From contig SFNC01000111.1 in assembly GCA_004554255.1 (NCBI GenBank), forward strand, positions 1 to 6,146: a DNA stretch of 6,146 nt, in the 5' to 3' direction. The position numbers and the translations under genes are program-made. The notes below the pieces were generated by a model. The model did no database searches, had not been told where the DNA came from, and saw only the letters and a program-made list of their open reading frames with translations. Within the stretch, counting starts at the first letter, position 1; each line of letters opens with the position of its first letter. Below are positions 1-6,146 of this stretch, one piece after another. Source of the DNA: Bacteroidales bacterium. Its GTDB lineage: Bacteria; Bacteroidota; Bacteroidia; Bacteroidales; Muribaculaceae.

Positions 1-2
1 AA

Positions 3-704
3 CTTTTGTGTGAAGATACCGATTTGTCGATTGATGGGATGTTCGAATATGTAGTCAGGGAGAACTCTCCGTTTATAGATGAAGGGCGTAATCTGCTGAT
101 TGAGGAATTCGGCAAGGATTACGGGTTATATTTCTCAGTGCTCAGCTGTATCGCATCAGGGACGAACACTCAGGGCGCGATTGAAAACGCATTGGGAGGT
201 GTGACTGTGGCGGGTCATCTAAAACGATTGATTGAGGATTATTCGCTTATCAAGCGTGTCCGTCCTATTATGTCGAAACCACGTTCGCAGAATGTGCAAT
301 ATGAGATAACTGACAATTTCCTGAAATTCTGGTTCAACTATTTCGACCGCAACCAGACACTGGTTGAAATGGGCAATTATGGCCGCCTTCGTGAGATTGT
401 TGTGTCAGATTATCCGACATATTCCGGTCATATCCTTGAAAAATACTTCCGGCTCAAAATGATGGAAAGCCATGAGTATATGAACATCGGCTCGTGGTGG
501 GAGCGCAAAAAAGGTAAGGAAGCCAACGAAATATATATAGTCGGCATCAAGGTCGATGACAGGACTGCTGTTGTCGCAGAAGTAAAGCGCCAGTACCGTA
601 ACTACGACCGTAAGTTATTCATGGAGAAAGTAATGCGCATTAAGTCTTGCTTTCTTATGAAATATGACGTAGAAACAAAGCTATTGACTTTGGAAGATAT
701 GTGA
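3..704 (+). CDS. AAA ATPase with DUF234 C-terminal domain, 3' part only
   Basis: This is the C-terminal portion of an ATP-binding protein of the archaeal-type ATPase/DUF234 class, common in Bacteroidales. The frame is open to the left edge, so the TTG at 6 is not taken as the start, and the P-loop ATPase domain lies outside the window. Counting from base 6, residues ~40-100 look like a winged-helix region. They are followed by the DUF234 hallmark ITDNFLKFWF (101-110), then GSWWERK (162-168), EIYIV (175-179) and AEVKR (191-195). The last three resemble a degenerate PD-(D/E)xK nuclease core; the position where related proteins usually have Asp (EIDIV) is Tyr177 here. The cellular role of this family is poorly known; an antitoxin-like or mobile-element-linked role is sometimes proposed. 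The gene is visibly AT-richer than its neighbour (about 40% GC in its first 60 bases). Family assignment is confident; function is not. Confidence 0.85.
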   Translation, partial: LLCEDTDLSIDGMFEYVVRENSPFIDEGRNLLIEEFGKDYGLYFSVLSCIASGTNTQGAIENALGGVTVAGHLKRLIEDYSLIKRVRPIMSKPRSQNVQYEITDNFLKFWFNYFDRNQTLVEMGNYGRLREIVVSDYPTYSGHILEKYFRLKMMESHEYMNIGSWWERKKGKEANEIYIVGIKVDDRTAVVAEVKRQYRNYDRKLFMEKVMRIKSCFLMKYDVETKLLTLEDM

Positions 705-792
705 TTACACCGGAGTTAAGCTGATTCGTTTGAAAAAGTGTAACGGAAGTTGATCTATGCGGTCATCCAGCGCTTTGATTCATTGCGTAGTT

Positions 793-3216
793 TCAGGTGG
801 TTGCCAGGGGGTCGTCGGGCCAGCGGTGCTTGGGGTATCGGCGGCGCAGTTCCTTGCGTATCTCGAAGTATGTGCCGCGCCAGAAGCCTTCCATGTCCTG
901 CGTGAGCTGCACCGGCTTGAATCCCGGCGACAGCAGCTCCATCAGCACGGGGCGGGTTCCATCGTCAAGGCGCGGCGTCTCCAGCATCCCGAAGCAATCC
1001 TGTATGCGGGCGCTGACCACGGGAGTCTCGGCACCGCGACGATAGTCTATCCGTGCGTTACGTCCGCAGGGAAGCTTTATATGCGTCGGCGCAATACGGT
1101 CCAGGGCCATCTGTATGTCGTAGCTCAGCAGTCCGGTAATAACCGCGCACATGTCTATCTTGCGCAGCTCCGACGCTGTTGTTGCCTTGCCTATGTACAT
1201 CGGTAGCCATTCGGGCGTGGCGGCAAGAACCGCTTCGGTGCTTACATCGGGAATGTCAAGCTCCGGATGCCATGCGGCGACAGTGGCGATGCGCAGCTGC
1301 AGACGCTGCACGTCGCCGTCAAAATCGAACATCGTCAGTCCCTCCTTGGGCGCGGCACGGGATATGGCGTCGACTATCAGCTGACGCTGCTCGCCCGATG
1401 CCGGACGTGTGGCGAGTGTCAGCGCCCCTACGCGCAGCTCCTCCCGCGCGATGGCACGCCCCGAGCGGCTGTCCCAGCTCACGTTCTCGCACCATTGGCC
1501 GTGTGCGCAAGCGTCAGCCTCCGCCAGCGGTGCCGCGAGAAAAATTCGGCGGTTCACGGACGCCACCGCCAAATATTCGTTTTGCGAGAGCAGGTCGCCC
1601 TCGTCTAATGTCACATATTCGCCTCCCGAAAGGCGATAACGGCCGTCATCGCAATGCTGCGCAATCCGCTCCGGGTAGGCGAGGGCAATAAGCCGCCCCG
1701 TGTCCTCGGCGGGATATGCACTATTGTCCTCCCGCGCGCCGACAAGCCGTCGGTACTGTGTCGCGATATTGTCAATGCGCTGCCAGCGACCGGATATACG
1801 GCCCCGCCGATATTGCCGCAACAGCGCTATGCGGGTGTTTATGTCGGCATCGCTGCTGTCATTCATAGGGTCCTTTTCCTCCAGCATAGCCGCAATGTCT
1901 GCGGCAAGCGCAGCACGCGACCCGGCGGCAGAGAGCATGCTGGCGATACGGGGATGGCATGGCAACTGCGCCAGCCTGCGGCCATGCGCCGTGATGCGGC
2001 CGTTGCCGTCGACAGCACCGAGTGCCGCCAACAGCCGGCGCCCCTGCGAGACATGTCCTGCCGGAGGCGGTGTCACCCACGGAAGTCGCGAGGGGTCGGC
2101 CTCGCCCCATGCCGCCGTCTCAAGTACCATGGACGACAGGTCGGCAGTCAGAACCTCCGGCTCGCGGCACTCAGCCATACGGAGTTCCGAGGCCTTGGTC
2201 CACAGCCGATAACAGGTGCCGCGACACAGGCGCCCCGCACGGCCCGCACGCTGTATGGCCATATCCAGTGATATGCGTACTGTGGCAAGATGACTCAGGC
2301 CGCCGGACGGGTCGAACACCAATGTCCGGCACAATCCCGAGTCCACCACAGTGGTTATGCCCTCTATCGTCAGCGAAGTCTCGGCTATCGGCGTGGCAAG
2401 CACCACGCGCCGTGTCCCCGACGGAGGCGGTGTCAGCACCCGCTGCTGTTGCTCGGGTGGAAGCATGCCGTACAGTGGCAGTATCTCCGTTGCGCCAAGG
2501 CTGTCCGACAACAGCTCCGCGCACTTCTGTATCTCGCCCTGACCGGGCAGGAAGGCAAGGATATTGCCCGGCTGCTCGCGGTGCGCACGCCGAACGGCGC
2601 GCGCCACCTCCGCGGCGCAGTCGCGCACGTCAAAATCCTCGCAATGAACGATATCCACGTCGAACATGCGCCCGGGACTGTGCAAGTGGCGCGCATCCAT
2701 ACTGCTGCACAGAGCCTCGGCGTCTATCGTTGCCGACATCACTATTATCCGCAGGTCCGGGCGTATAACGCTCTGAGCCTCAAGCGTCAGCGCAAGGGCC
2801 AGGTCCGATGCCAGGCTCCGCTCATGGTACTCGTCGAAAATCACGGCGGCAACGCCGTCCAGCGTGGGGTCCTCCACCAGCATGCGTTCCAGAATACCCT
2901 CCGTAAGCACCTCTATGCGCGTCGCCGCAGACACCCGCGACTCAAAGCGCACGCGGTAGCCTACAGTGCCGCCCACAGCCTCGCCCAGCATTGACGCCAT
3001 GCGCGTCGCCACCTGCCGCACGGCAAGGCGCCGCGGCTCAAGCATCAGTATCCGCCCCTCGGGCAGGGACTCCAGAAGCACCAACGGCAACAGCGTGGAT
3101 TTTCCCGCGCCCGGCGGTGCCGTCACCAGTATCCGAGGCACCTCCGCGAGCACGGACAGCATCTCATCCGCAATTGCCGATACCGGCAGCAATTTATATT
3201 TTTCACTTATTTTCAT
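793..3216 (-). CDS. hrpB: ATP-dependent helicase HrpB (DExH-box)
   Basis: This is a complete 807-residue HrpB-type helicase, close to the usual family length of about 800-850. The motor motifs appear in order: Walker A APPGAGKST (33-41), LEPRRLAVRQVA (59-70), the DEYH box followed by ERS (128-134), SAT (161-163), AETSLTI (278-284) and QRAGRAGR (322-329). A helicase-associated region follows, and the C-terminus has the HrpB signature RRRYPKHRWPDDP (791-803). The family hydrolyses ATP and is related to DEAH/RHA RNA helicases; its physiological substrate in bacteria is not well defined. The ATG at 3216 gives the normal spacing before Walker A. The gene diverges from the SDR gene across 77 bp and converges on the ATPase gene. 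Its start codon lies inside an 8-bp inverted repeat (3214-3248). A one-mismatch -7-like element, TAATTTCG, lies on this strand at 3278-3271 and is only a weak promoter candidate. GC is high, about 70% in a sampled line (1921-1980). Confidence 0.96.
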   Translation of the reverse strand: MKISEKYKLLPVSAIADEMLSVLAEVPRILVTAPPGAGKSTLLPLVLLESLPEGRILMLEPRRLAVRQVATRMASMLGEAVGGTVGYRVRFESRVSAATRIEVLTEGILERMLVEDPTLDGVAAVIFDEYHERSLASDLALALTLEAQSVIRPDLRIIVMSATIDAEALCSSMDARHLHSPGRMFDVDIVHCEDFDVRDCAAEVARAVRRAHREQPGNILAFLPGQGEIQKCAELLSDSLGATEILPLYGMLPPEQQQRVLTPPPSGTRRVVLATPIAETSLTIEGITTVVDSGLCRTLVFDPSGGLSHLATVRISLDMAIQRAGRAGRLCRGTCYRLWTKASELRMAECREPEVLTADLSSMVLETAAWGEADPSRLPWVTPPPAGHVSQGRRLLAALGAVDGNGRITAHGRRLAQLPCHPRIASMLSAAGSRAALAADIAAMLEEKDPMNDSSDADINTRIALLRQYRRGRISGRWQRIDNIATQYRRLVGAREDNSAYPAEDTGRLIALAYPERIAQHCDDGRYRLSGGEYVTLDEGDLLSQNEYLAVASVNRRIFLAAPLAEADACAHGQWCENVSWDSRSGRAIAREELRVGALTLATRPASGEQRQLIVDAISRAAPKEGLTMFDFDGDVQRLQLRIATVAAWHPELDIPDVSTEAVLAATPEWLPMYIGKATTASELRKIDMCAVITGLLSYDIQMALDRIAPTHIKLPCGRNARIDYRRGAETPVVSARIQDCFGMLETPRLDDGTRPVLMELLSPGFKPVQLTQDMEGFWRGTYFEIRKELRRRYPKHRWPDDPLATT

Positions 3217-3248
3217 GATAATTCCGTACGCAATAGTTGTTTATCATG
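3214..3248. repeat. 8-bp inverted repeat spanning the hrpB start codon
   Basis: CATGATAA at 3214-3221 is the exact reverse complement of TTATCATG at 3241-3248, with a 19-nt spacer. Read on the minus strand, the inner arm sits in the hrpB leader and the other arm contains the hrpB ATG. A folded leader would therefore place the start codon in a stem of eight pairs, two of them G-C. The spacer contains a 6-bp palindrome, CGTACG (3225-3230). The repeat could be an RNA hairpin limiting hrpB translation, a binding site for a dimeric regulator, or chance. The arms are seen; the role is inferred. Confidence 0.4.
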
Positions 3249-3260
3249 TAAGTAGTTGTT
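3234..3260. repeat. 8-bp direct repeat TAGTTGTT, period 19 bp
   Basis: TAGTTGTT occurs at 3234-3241 and again at 3253-3260 in the hrpB/SDR divergent region. The downstream copy contains the TTG (3256-3258) that is the best -33 candidate of the SDR promoter. The 19-bp period is a little under two helical turns, so a protein could contact both copies on nearly the same face. With only two copies in AT-rich DNA, chance is a fair alternative. Confidence 0.35.
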
Positions 3261-3288
3261 AAAATTCAAACGAAATTACCTAATTTTG
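3255..3288 (+). promoter_or_regulatory. Bacteroidetes-type promoter for the SDR gene
   Basis: TAATTTTG at 3281-3288 is an exact match to the Bacteroidetes -7 consensus TAnnTTTG. A GTTG at 3255-3258 is a three-of-four match to the -33 TTTG; the centre-to-centre distance is about 28 bp, against an expected 26 or so. By the usual geometry transcription would begin near 3291-3292, only two or three bases before the ATG at 3294. The -7 match is direct; the transcription start is inferred. Confidence 0.6.
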
Positions 3289-3293
3289 CATTA

Positions 3294-4052
3294 ATGATGA
3301 AAAAGATAGTAATAATGGGCGCGACATCGGGCATTGGCCTGAAAGTCGCCGAGACACTCGCCTCTGCCGGGATGAAAGTCGGCCTTGCCGGGCGCAAGAC
3401 CGATGTGTTGCGTACGCTGCATGAGCGCTTCCCGGACAACACAGAATACGAGACCGTGGACATTACCCGCAACGACGCCACCATGCACCTGCGCAATCTT
3501 ATAGACCGCCTCGGGGGCATGGACTGCTACCTGCACGTGTCGGGTGTGGGCTTTGAGAACATGGACCTTGACCCAGACAAGGAACTCAGGACACTGGAAA
3601 CCAACGTGCTCGGGTTCGCACGAATGGTGGGCTACGCGTTCCGCTATTTCCGCGACGAATGCTCCGGGAAAGGGCACATCGCCGCCGTTACTTCCGTAGC
3701 CGGCACCAACGGCATAGGCCGTCTGGCCGCCTACTCGTCCTCCAAGTGCTTCGACCAGTGCTATCTGCGCGCGCTGAGGCAGCTCGCCGTGGTCAAGAAA
3801 CTCGGCATCCGCTTCACAGACATCCGTCCGGGATGGGTGCGCACACCGCTGCTGGACGAAAAAGGCTCGTATCCCATGACCATGCAGGCCGACTATGTGG
3901 CATTGCGCATAATCCGCGCCATACTGCATAAACGCCGCGTATGCGTGATAGACTGGCGTTGGAACTTAGTCGTGGGCCTATGGAGGCTTATCCCCAACTG
4001 CATCTGGGAGCGCATACCCGTCTCAGTGAGCTCTATTTCCTCGCCGCACTGA
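3294..4052 (+). CDS. SDR family NAD(P)-dependent oxidoreductase
   Basis: This is a 252-residue classical short-chain dehydrogenase/reductase, of typical family length and presumably cytoplasmic. The N-terminal Rossmann motif GATSGIG is at 9-15. The full catalytic tetrad is visible: Asn104, Ser134, Tyr147 and Lys151 (YSSSK). PGWVRTP at 179-185 is the usual PGxVxT cofactor-loop motif. The canonical NNAG stretch is replaced by HVSGVG (81-86), which keeps the glycine but not the asparagines. AGRK after the second strand has Arg34 and Lys35, which may favour NADP(H). The C-terminal tail (about 216-243) is rich in Trp, hydrophobic and basic residues and could be amphipathic or membrane-associated. 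The substrate cannot be named. Two ATG codons in tandem (3294 and 3297) are the only starts that preserve the first beta strand. The 3' end overlaps the convergent peptidase gene by 20 bp. Confidence 0.93.
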   Translation: MMKKIVIMGATSGIGLKVAETLASAGMKVGLAGRKTDVLRTLHERFPDNTEYETVDITRNDATMHLRNLIDRLGGMDCYLHVSGVGFENMDLDPDKELRTLETNVLGFARMVGYAFRYFRDECSGKGHIAAVTSVAGTNGIGRLAAYSSSKCFDQCYLRALRQLAVVKKLGIRFTDIRPGWVRTPLLDEKGSYPMTMQADYVALRIIRAILHKRRVCVIDWRWNLVVGLWRLIPNCIWERIPVSVSSISSPH

Positions 4053-4893
4053 CGTCGCCATGCAATAATTCGGGGCGGAACTCAAAGTGCATGGTGTCAA
4101 AATGATACCATGCGCCGCCCCATATAAAGCCGTGGCGGCGAAATATCTCCACCACCTCGGCCGGCATGCGGTTCAAATACTTTATGCGGTCGGTCTCGGC
4201 GGCTCGCGGATAATGCCATTTCCAGTAATCGGAGTACTCCGTGCCTATGTCTATGGCAATTCCGTAGCTATGCGCGCTAAGGCGCTGTGCGCCACGCACC
4301 TTGCGCCAGTAAAACGTCCCGGCCGACTTAAGATACTTGGCTAATTCGGGGCTCGTGCGCAACTCTGCGGCCACATTGCGCAGACTGTCGGCGGCACCGT
4401 TCACAGACATAAACCGCAGGCGTTGGCCAAACCAGTCCACGCTCACCAAATTCCGCTCCACAGCGGCGGCCGAGGCTCCGTACATCTTCTTGAACAGTGC
4501 CTCGCAACGCCCGCGTCCGGGGTCGGCAAGGTACCCGGGGGTCTCACCGGTTGACGGATAAGCTGTTGCGAACATATCCTGCGGGTCGGTATCGTCCAGC
4601 ATCGCGGCAAAATCCTTGTCGCGGCCATCATCCCACTGCAGGCGGCTGCCGTCGGGAAACAGCAGCTTCTCGCCGTCGAATCCGGTTATGAAATCCGGAT
4701 ATGCGGCCATCAGCGCCTTCACGCCGTGCGGTACAGGCTCCGCGCGGGGGTCAGCATCGGTTTCTTCCTCAGCCACCTCCTCCACGCACTCCGTATCGCA
4801 CTCCGTACGCTCGGCATCATTATTTCTGCTGCCCGTGGCGCTGCAGGCTATGCAGGCTACGGGCAGCAGTACTGTCAGTAATTTAATCCTCAT
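4033..4893 (-). CDS. M15-family zinc metallopeptidase, probable lipoprotein
   Basis: This is a 286-residue predicted exported peptidase of the M15 family (D-Ala-D-Ala carboxypeptidase / L-Ala-D-Glu endopeptidase type), expected to cleave peptidoglycan stem peptides. The N-terminus has MRIK, a hydrophobic core and CIAC followed by Ser. Cys17 is the likely lipidated residue, although Cys at the -3 position is atypical for a lipobox. An acidic linker follows (about 37-48), including VEEVAEEE, with a small TECD-TEC duplication just before it. The catalytic region contains SAHSYGIAID (206-215), giving zinc ligands His208 and Asp215, and HFDTMHFEF (264-272), giving Asp266 as the probable catalytic acid/base and His269 as the third ligand. 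DPGRGRCEALFKKMYG (124-139) is typical of the Bacteroidetes-type M15 proteins I recognise. The start at 4893 overlaps the stop of the WG/YARHG gene as ATGA, implying translational coupling. The exact bond cleaved is not determinable from sequence. Confidence 0.88.
   Translation of the reverse strand: MRIKLLTVLLPVACIACSATGSRNNDAERTECDTECVEEVAEEETDADPRAEPVPHGVKALMAAYPDFITGFDGEKLLFPDGSRLQWDDGRDKDFAAMLDDTDPQDMFATAYPSTGETPGYLADPGRGRCEALFKKMYGASAAAVERNLVSVDWFGQRLRFMSVNGAADSLRNVAAELRTSPELAKYLKSAGTFYWRKVRGAQRLSAHSYGIAIDIGTEYSDYWKWHYPRAAETDRIKYLNRMPAEVVEIFRRHGFIWGGAWYHFDTMHFEFRPELLHGDVSAARK
4785..4807. repeat. 11-bp tandem direct repeat within the M15 gene
   Basis: CGCACTCCGTA occurs at 4785-4795 and 4797-4807, giving a 12-bp period. 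In the reading frame this is a duplicated four-residue unit, TECD then TECV (residues 30-37), placing Cys32 and Cys36 four residues apart in the linker just after the predicted lipid anchor. It looks like a recent in-frame duplication. Confidence 0.7.
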
Positions 4894-6146
4894 TTCTCGT
4901 ATTTGGCGATAAGTGCGGCATTAGCCATCTCGGTTGCGCTGAGCGACGCTGCCGGAATGTCATAACCGACAGGCTTATACCAGCTGAACTGACGGAAATA
5001 CTTGTCCAGGTCGGCGCTGCGGAATTTGCGGCCATGCACGGCGTAGATGGTGTTACGCATCAGGCGCAGTTCCTTCTTGCTCTTTCCCTGAAGGTCGGCG
5101 GCAGTGAGGCGGCGGTTGCAGACCATACTGCGATAGTCTGAGCCTGCAGCGGGAGCTTCGGCTACTTCCACTTCCTCTACCTGAACTTCTTCCTCAACTT
5201 CTTCTTCCACGACCTCTTCTACTACAGTTCCCGCTGCGGGGAAAATGTCCACTGAGCACGATTTTTCGGAGCAGCTGACCTCTATGCGGCAATCGTCCGA
5301 GGTATAGGTTGTCTTTAACGCGCCATATTCCTCAAATGTATGACCGGCCTTGAATTTCTTGGAAGTCAAATACTTGGCAATAGCCTCATTGCCGCGTTTG
5401 CCCCATTCCTTATCGGTGGAGACGTTTATGCGCAGACCGGAGAGCTCGGCTGAGGGATCCCACTCGTATTCACCCATGCCATACGCGTATGCGGCAGCCT
5501 GAGTATTGTATACCTGAGCCATGCTTATGCTATAGCCGGTTCCGCTAACTCTGTCCATATCAATAGAGTAGCTACAGTCCATGTAGCTCGGTTGACGACC
5601 GCCGTTGACATCCTCGGCGCTTGTTCCGAAGGGATGGTTCTTCAGGAACTCCTCGGCGGGCTGCATCATTGCGGTAACGATGCTGTTGGCGTCAAAGAAG
5701 TCCGATTCCACATAGGCAGAACTTGATTCGGCAAGGTTTATGTCCGAAAATTCTTCCTTGCAGGTAGACTTGCCTTCGCGGTCAACAAGAACATACGAGC
5801 CTCCGTCACGAGCCAAAAGTCCGAATTTGTAAAGGTTGTACACACGTTTGTAGTCAAGTTTGGCAACGGTTTCGCCCGTGGCATTTACAATCTCGGTTTC
5901 ATCGTCATTGCTCTTATGTGCCAGGAACAGGTCCTCGTCAAGGAACTCCACACTGCTGTATTTGGCGCGGACGAGTATCTCGCCCTCGAAATTCATCACG
6001 CCTTTATCATCTCCGTCGCTGAAGATGATATACTTGGCGTTGTAGCCGTACACGCCCTTTACCTTTGCGGGTAATTTTGTCTCTTCGCCCTTTTTGTCCA
6101 GCATGATATAGCGGCTGTCATTGTTAACCAGCAGATAGCCGAAATG
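4890..6146 (-). CDS. WG-repeat protein with C-terminal YARHG domain, 5' end missing
   Basis: 418 residues are visible. The frame stays open to the right edge, so the internal ATG at 6104 is not taken as the start, and any signal peptide is out of view. Numbering from the first visible residue (codon 6144-6146), residues ~1-140 are degenerate WG-type beta repeats, with recurring units such as GVMNFEGEILVRAKY and YVLVDREGKS. Residues ~160-305 form a region I cannot assign, with several cysteines. Residues ~308-330 are a Val/Glu-rich acidic linker. Residues ~339-392 are a YARHG domain: NRRLTAADL, ELRLMRNTIYAVHGRKF and YFRQFSWYKP. The eponymous motif reads YAVHG here. WG and YARHG domains are usually non-catalytic and are inferred to act in recognition, often outside the cytoplasm. 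The stop (4890-4892) overlaps the ATG of the M15 peptidase gene, so the two probably form an operon whose promoter lies beyond the window. No enzymatic function is claimed. Confidence 0.82.
   Translation of the reverse strand, partial: HFGYLLVNNDSRYIMLDKKGEETKLPAKVKGVYGYNAKYIIFSDGDDKGVMNFEGEILVRAKYSSVEFLDEDLFLAHKSNDDETEIVNATGETVAKLDYKRVYNLYKFGLLARDGGSYVLVDREGKSTCKEEFSDINLAESSSAYVESDFFDANSIVTAMMQPAEEFLKNHPFGTSAEDVNGGRQPSYMDCSYSIDMDRVSGTGYSISMAQVYNTQAAAYAYGMGEYEWDPSAELSGLRINVSTDKEWGKRGNEAIAKYLTSKKFKAGHTFEEYGALKTTYTSDDCRIEVSCSEKSCSVDIFPAAGTVVEEVVEEEVEEEVQVEEVEVAEAPAAGSDYRSMVCNRRLTAADLQGKSKKELRLMRNTIYAVHGRKFRSADLDKYFRQFSWYKPVGYDIPAASLSATEMANAALIAKYEK

Noticed and set aside
705..743. Possible terminator or inverted repeat TTACAC...GTGTAA after the ATPase gene
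   Set aside because: The arms are only 6 bp with a 27-nt loop and no following U-tract. The 705-792 spacer otherwise shows no clear terminator or gene.
2062..2435. Identical 14-base stretch CGGAGGCGGTGTCA at 2062-2075 and 2422-2435
   Set aside because: Both copies encode a TPPP-containing loop of HrpB (residues ~261-267 and ~381-387) in the same frame. Shared codon choice for Pro-rich loops explains the match, so it is not a DNA repeat of interest.
757..3218. Several plus-strand open frames (up to about 248 codons) opposite hrpB
   Set aside because: They lie wholly antisense to a gene with complete helicase motifs. Their Arg/Pro/Ala/Ser-rich or otherwise unpatterned translations are what GC-rich antisense frames produce, and I recognise no domain in them.
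3271..3278. Minus-strand TAATTTCG as the -7 element of an hrpB promoter
   Set aside because: It has one mismatch in the most conserved part of the consensus, and only TTTC at the expected -33 distance. It is plausible but too weak to list as a feature.
3291..3929. 212-codon minus-strand open frame opposite the SDR gene
   Set aside because: It is antisense to a gene with an intact Rossmann motif and catalytic tetrad; its translation shows no recognisable domain.
6102..6104. ATG at 6104 as the start of the WG/YARHG gene
   Set aside because: The frame continues open for 14 more codons to the window edge with similar WG-like sequence, and the protein would otherwise lack a signal peptide, so the true start is upstream of the window.

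Overview
The window looks like chromosomal DNA of a Bacteroidales bacterium. The clues are a perfect Bacteroidetes-type -7 promoter element (TAATTTTG, matching TAnnTTTG), no convincing Shine-Dalgarno sequences, a DUF234-type AAA ATPase, and a WG-repeat/YARHG protein next to an M15-family lipoprotein. The high GC of the central genes would fit a GC-rich lineage such as Muribaculaceae or Alistipes, but this cannot be settled from the sequence alone.

Layout. (1) Bases 1-704, + strand: the 3' part of a DUF234-type AAA ATPase gene, clearly more AT-rich than what follows. (2) Bases 705-792: a short spacer between convergent genes with no clear terminator. (3) Bases 793-3216, - strand: a complete hrpB, encoding a DExH-box ATP-dependent helicase. 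(4) Bases 3217-3293: a 77-bp divergent intergenic region. It carries the promoter of the next gene, an 8-bp inverted repeat that includes the hrpB start codon, and an 8-bp direct repeat. (5) Bases 3294-4052, + strand: a short-chain dehydrogenase/reductase (SDR), whose predicted transcript is nearly leaderless. (6) Bases 4033-4893, - strand: an M15-family zinc peptidase with a probable lipoprotein signal, overlapping the SDR gene tail to tail by 20 bp. (7) Bases 4890-6146, - strand: a WG-repeat/YARHG protein whose 5' end lies outside the window. Its stop overlaps the start of the peptidase gene (ATGA).

How the genes fit together. Only the last two form a clear functional pair. They are translationally coupled, both have V/E-rich acidic linkers, and both have features expected of envelope proteins. 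The upstream protein may bind or sense something through its WG repeats and YARHG domain, while the M15 lipoprotein would cleave peptidoglycan peptides; this joint role is inference. hrpB and the SDR gene share a divergent promoter region but no evident pathway. The ATPase fragment is a separate unit and possibly acquired. I see no mobile element, CRISPR array, tRNA or rRNA. The most unusual material is the compact hrpB/SDR regulatory region and the WG-YARHG/M15 pair; neither amounts to proof of a new system.
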